Below are positions 62,824-64,000 of a stretch of 64,000 bases of DNA, piece by piece; within the stretch, counting starts at the first letter, position 1; each line of letters starts with the position of its first letter. The notes beneath the pieces are model-generated. The model was not told the origin of the DNA. It was given only the letters and a program-made list of their open reading frames with translations, and did not search any database. Both the position numbers and the translations under genes were made by a program. The DNA lies in assembly GCA_022841375.1 (NCBI GenBank), contig JALHRQ010000001.1, forward strand, positions 248,001-312,000, written 5' to 3'. The DNA is from Burkholderiales bacterium. GTDB taxonomy: Bacteria > Pseudomonadota > Gammaproteobacteria > Burkholderiales > SG8-41.

Positions 62824-64000
62824 ATGAGCGAAGCCACCAACCTGATATTCATCATGTCCGACGAGCACAACAAGCGCGTGCTCGGTTGCGCCGGGCATCC
62901 GATGATCAAGACACCCAACCTCGATGCACTGGCCGCACGCGGCACGCGTTTCACTTCGGCGTACACCAACTGCCCGATCTGCGTGCCGGCGCGTGCGTCG
63001 TTTGCCACCGGCCAGTACGTGCACAAGATCCGTTACTGGGACAACGCCATTGCCTACGACGGCAAGATCCCCACCTGGGGCCACCGCCTGATGGCGCAGG
63101 GTCACCATGTCGCATCCATCGGCAAGCTGCATTACCTGGATTCGGAAGCCAAACGCAACGGCTTTGACGAGGAGATTCTGCCGCTGCATATCGTCAATGG
63201 CGTGGGCGACCTACTGGGCCTGATCCGCGAGGAACTGCCGCGGCGCTCGGGCTCGGCCAACCTCGGCCCCGAGGCCGGGCGCGGCGAATCGGAATACACC
63301 AAATATGATCGCGACATCGCCACCGAGACGGTGAAGTGGCTTAAAACCCGGGCGCCGGCGCTGAAAGCCAAGCCCTGGGCTTTATACGTAGGCTTTGTTT
63401 CGCCGCACTTCCCGCTGATCGCGCCGCCGCAGTTCTACGACATGTATCCGGAAGACGCCGTGCCGTGGCCCAATATGTATGACCACGACCAGCGCCCGCA
63501 TCACCCTTTCATCGACGCCATGCGCAAGAGCATGTGTTACGACGATCCTTTCGATGCGCCAATGGTGCGCCGCGCGATCACCGCCTACTTCGGCCTGACT
63601 TCATTCATGGATGACAACGTCGGCAAGATCCTGCGCACGCTGGAAGAGACCGGTCTGATGAACAACACCCGGGTTGTTTATTCATCCGACCACGGCGACA
63701 ACCTCGGCACCCGCGGCATGTGGGGCAAGTCGACGATGTACGAAGAATCCGCCGGCATCCCGATGATCCTCGCCGGCCCCGGTGTGCCCGCCGGCAATGT
63801 CTGCGACACGCCGGTGACACTGGCCGACGGCTTCCCGACTTTCATCCACGCCCTCGGCGCGAAATCCAATCCCGACGATGCCACGCTGCCGGGCGTCTCG
63901 CTGATCGACATTGCACAGGGCAAGGTGCCGGCGCGCACCATCCTCTCCGAATATCATGCAGCCGCCTCGATGTGCGGCGCCTTCATGATCCGCCACGGGC
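62824..64000 (+). CDS. Sulfatase-family hydrolase (partial, cut by right edge)
   Basis: At least 392 residues, start behind GGAGGAG. Alkaline-phosphatase-superfamily sulfatase: metal-binding DEH at the N-terminus (FIMSDEHNKR), PNLDALAARGTRF, and CPICVPARASFATGQ with the CxPxR motif whose Cys becomes formylglycine; SDHGDNLGTRGMWGKS supplies further metal ligands. No signal peptide, so it is cytoplasmic. The layout resembles choline-sulfatase or phosphonate monoester hydrolase relatives. Pairing with an RraA-like aldolase suggests use of a sulfated or phosphonylated organic compound; substrate unknown. C-terminus lies beyond the window. Confidence 0.85.
   Translation, partial: MSEATNLIFIMSDEHNKRVLGCAGHPMIKTPNLDALAARGTRFTSAYTNCPICVPARASFATGQYVHKIRYWDNAIAYDGKIPTWGHRLMAQGHHVASIGKLHYLDSEAKRNGFDEEILPLHIVNGVGDLLGLIREELPRRSGSANLGPEAGRGESEYTKYDRDIATETVKWLKTRAPALKAKPWALYVGFVSPHFPLIAPPQFYDMYPEDAVPWPNMYDHDQRPHHPFIDAMRKSMCYDDPFDAPMVRRAITAYFGLTSFMDDNVGKILRTLEETGLMNNTRVVYSSDHGDNLGTRGMWGKSTMYEESAGIPMILAGPGVPAGNVCDTPVTLADGFPTFIHALGAKSNPDDATLPGVSLIDIAQGKVPARTILSEYHAAASMCGAFMIRHG

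Noticed and set aside
1-64000. CRISPR arrays, tRNA/rRNA genes, prophage or intact insertion sequences
   Set aside because: I scanned for direct-repeat arrays, tRNA-like cloverleaf sequence, integrase and transposase motifs and saw none; a tRNA missed by eye cannot be fully excluded.

Overview
The window is typical betaproteobacterial chromosome: high GC (about 60 percent by eye), dense gene packing, short-overlap operons, and a DnaE/MetG/Mrp/TypA/RhlE housekeeping set. It also carries several 'Bug' (TctC-type) periplasmic binding proteins, an expansion characteristic of Burkholderiales and relatives. I cannot name the genus. I see no rRNA, tRNA, CRISPR array, phage or intact insertion sequence.

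Layout. 1-6.5 kb (minus): a giant FecR-domain surface-type protein of more than 1,680 residues, running off the left edge, directly downstream of a TPR plus beta-barrel protein of the Slam (surface lipoprotein assembly modifier) type. The giant protein has a FecR head, a roughly 675-residue Ala/Thr/Gln-rich stalk and at least two tandem barrel-like C-terminal units; this pair is the most novel-looking system here. 6.7-10.4 kb: two PaaK-like adenylate-forming ligases flanking a methyltransferase. 10.4-16.3 kb: a PLP amino-acid decarboxylase, the Fe-S carrier Mrp/ApbC, and divergent metG. 16.3-19.1 kb: a signalling cluster (class III cyclase with PEGA domain, small TPR lipoprotein, Hanks-type Ser/Thr kinase). 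19.1-22.2 kb: enolase-superfamily enzyme, SulP transporter, acylphosphatase. 22.3-25.9 kb: dnaE (minus). 26-31.9 kb: alpha/beta hydrolase, a 53-residue membrane microprotein, Asp/Glu racemase, a complete glutamate/aspartate-type ABC importer (gltIJKL) and a YkgJ-type Cys-cluster protein. 31.9-36.9 kb: argE-like deacylase divergent from a peptide-type ABC importer lacking local ATPases, then a second 53-residue membrane microprotein.

36.9-44.8 kb (minus): a catabolic operon with CoxG-, CoxM-, CoxL- and CoxS-like subunits of a molybdenum hydroxylase, a UbiD-family prenyl-FMN decarboxylase and a Bug binding protein, preceded by another Bug gene. This suggests uptake, hydroxylation and decarboxylation of a (hetero)aromatic carboxylate. 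44.9-49.8 kb: rhlE, typA, an EamA exporter and a truncated haemoglobin. 50-52.3 kb: a third Bug gene overlapping malonyl-CoA decarboxylase. 52.3-56.7 kb (minus): a four-gene operon of enoyl-CoA hydratase, malate/lactate-type dehydrogenase, IlvD/Edd dehydratase and a SET-domain methyltransferase with a histone-like lysine-rich tail. 57-59.9 kb: B12-dependent class II ribonucleotide reductase behind an FNR-type box. 59.9-61.9 kb (minus): an RDD membrane/ankyrin fusion. 62-64 kb: an RraA-like protein and a sulfatase cut by the right edge.

Overall the window joins core replication/translation genes to accessory modules for scavenging and degrading organic and amino acids. The anaerobic-type promoter before nrdJ fits a facultative lifestyle. 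All family assignments come from motifs read by eye.
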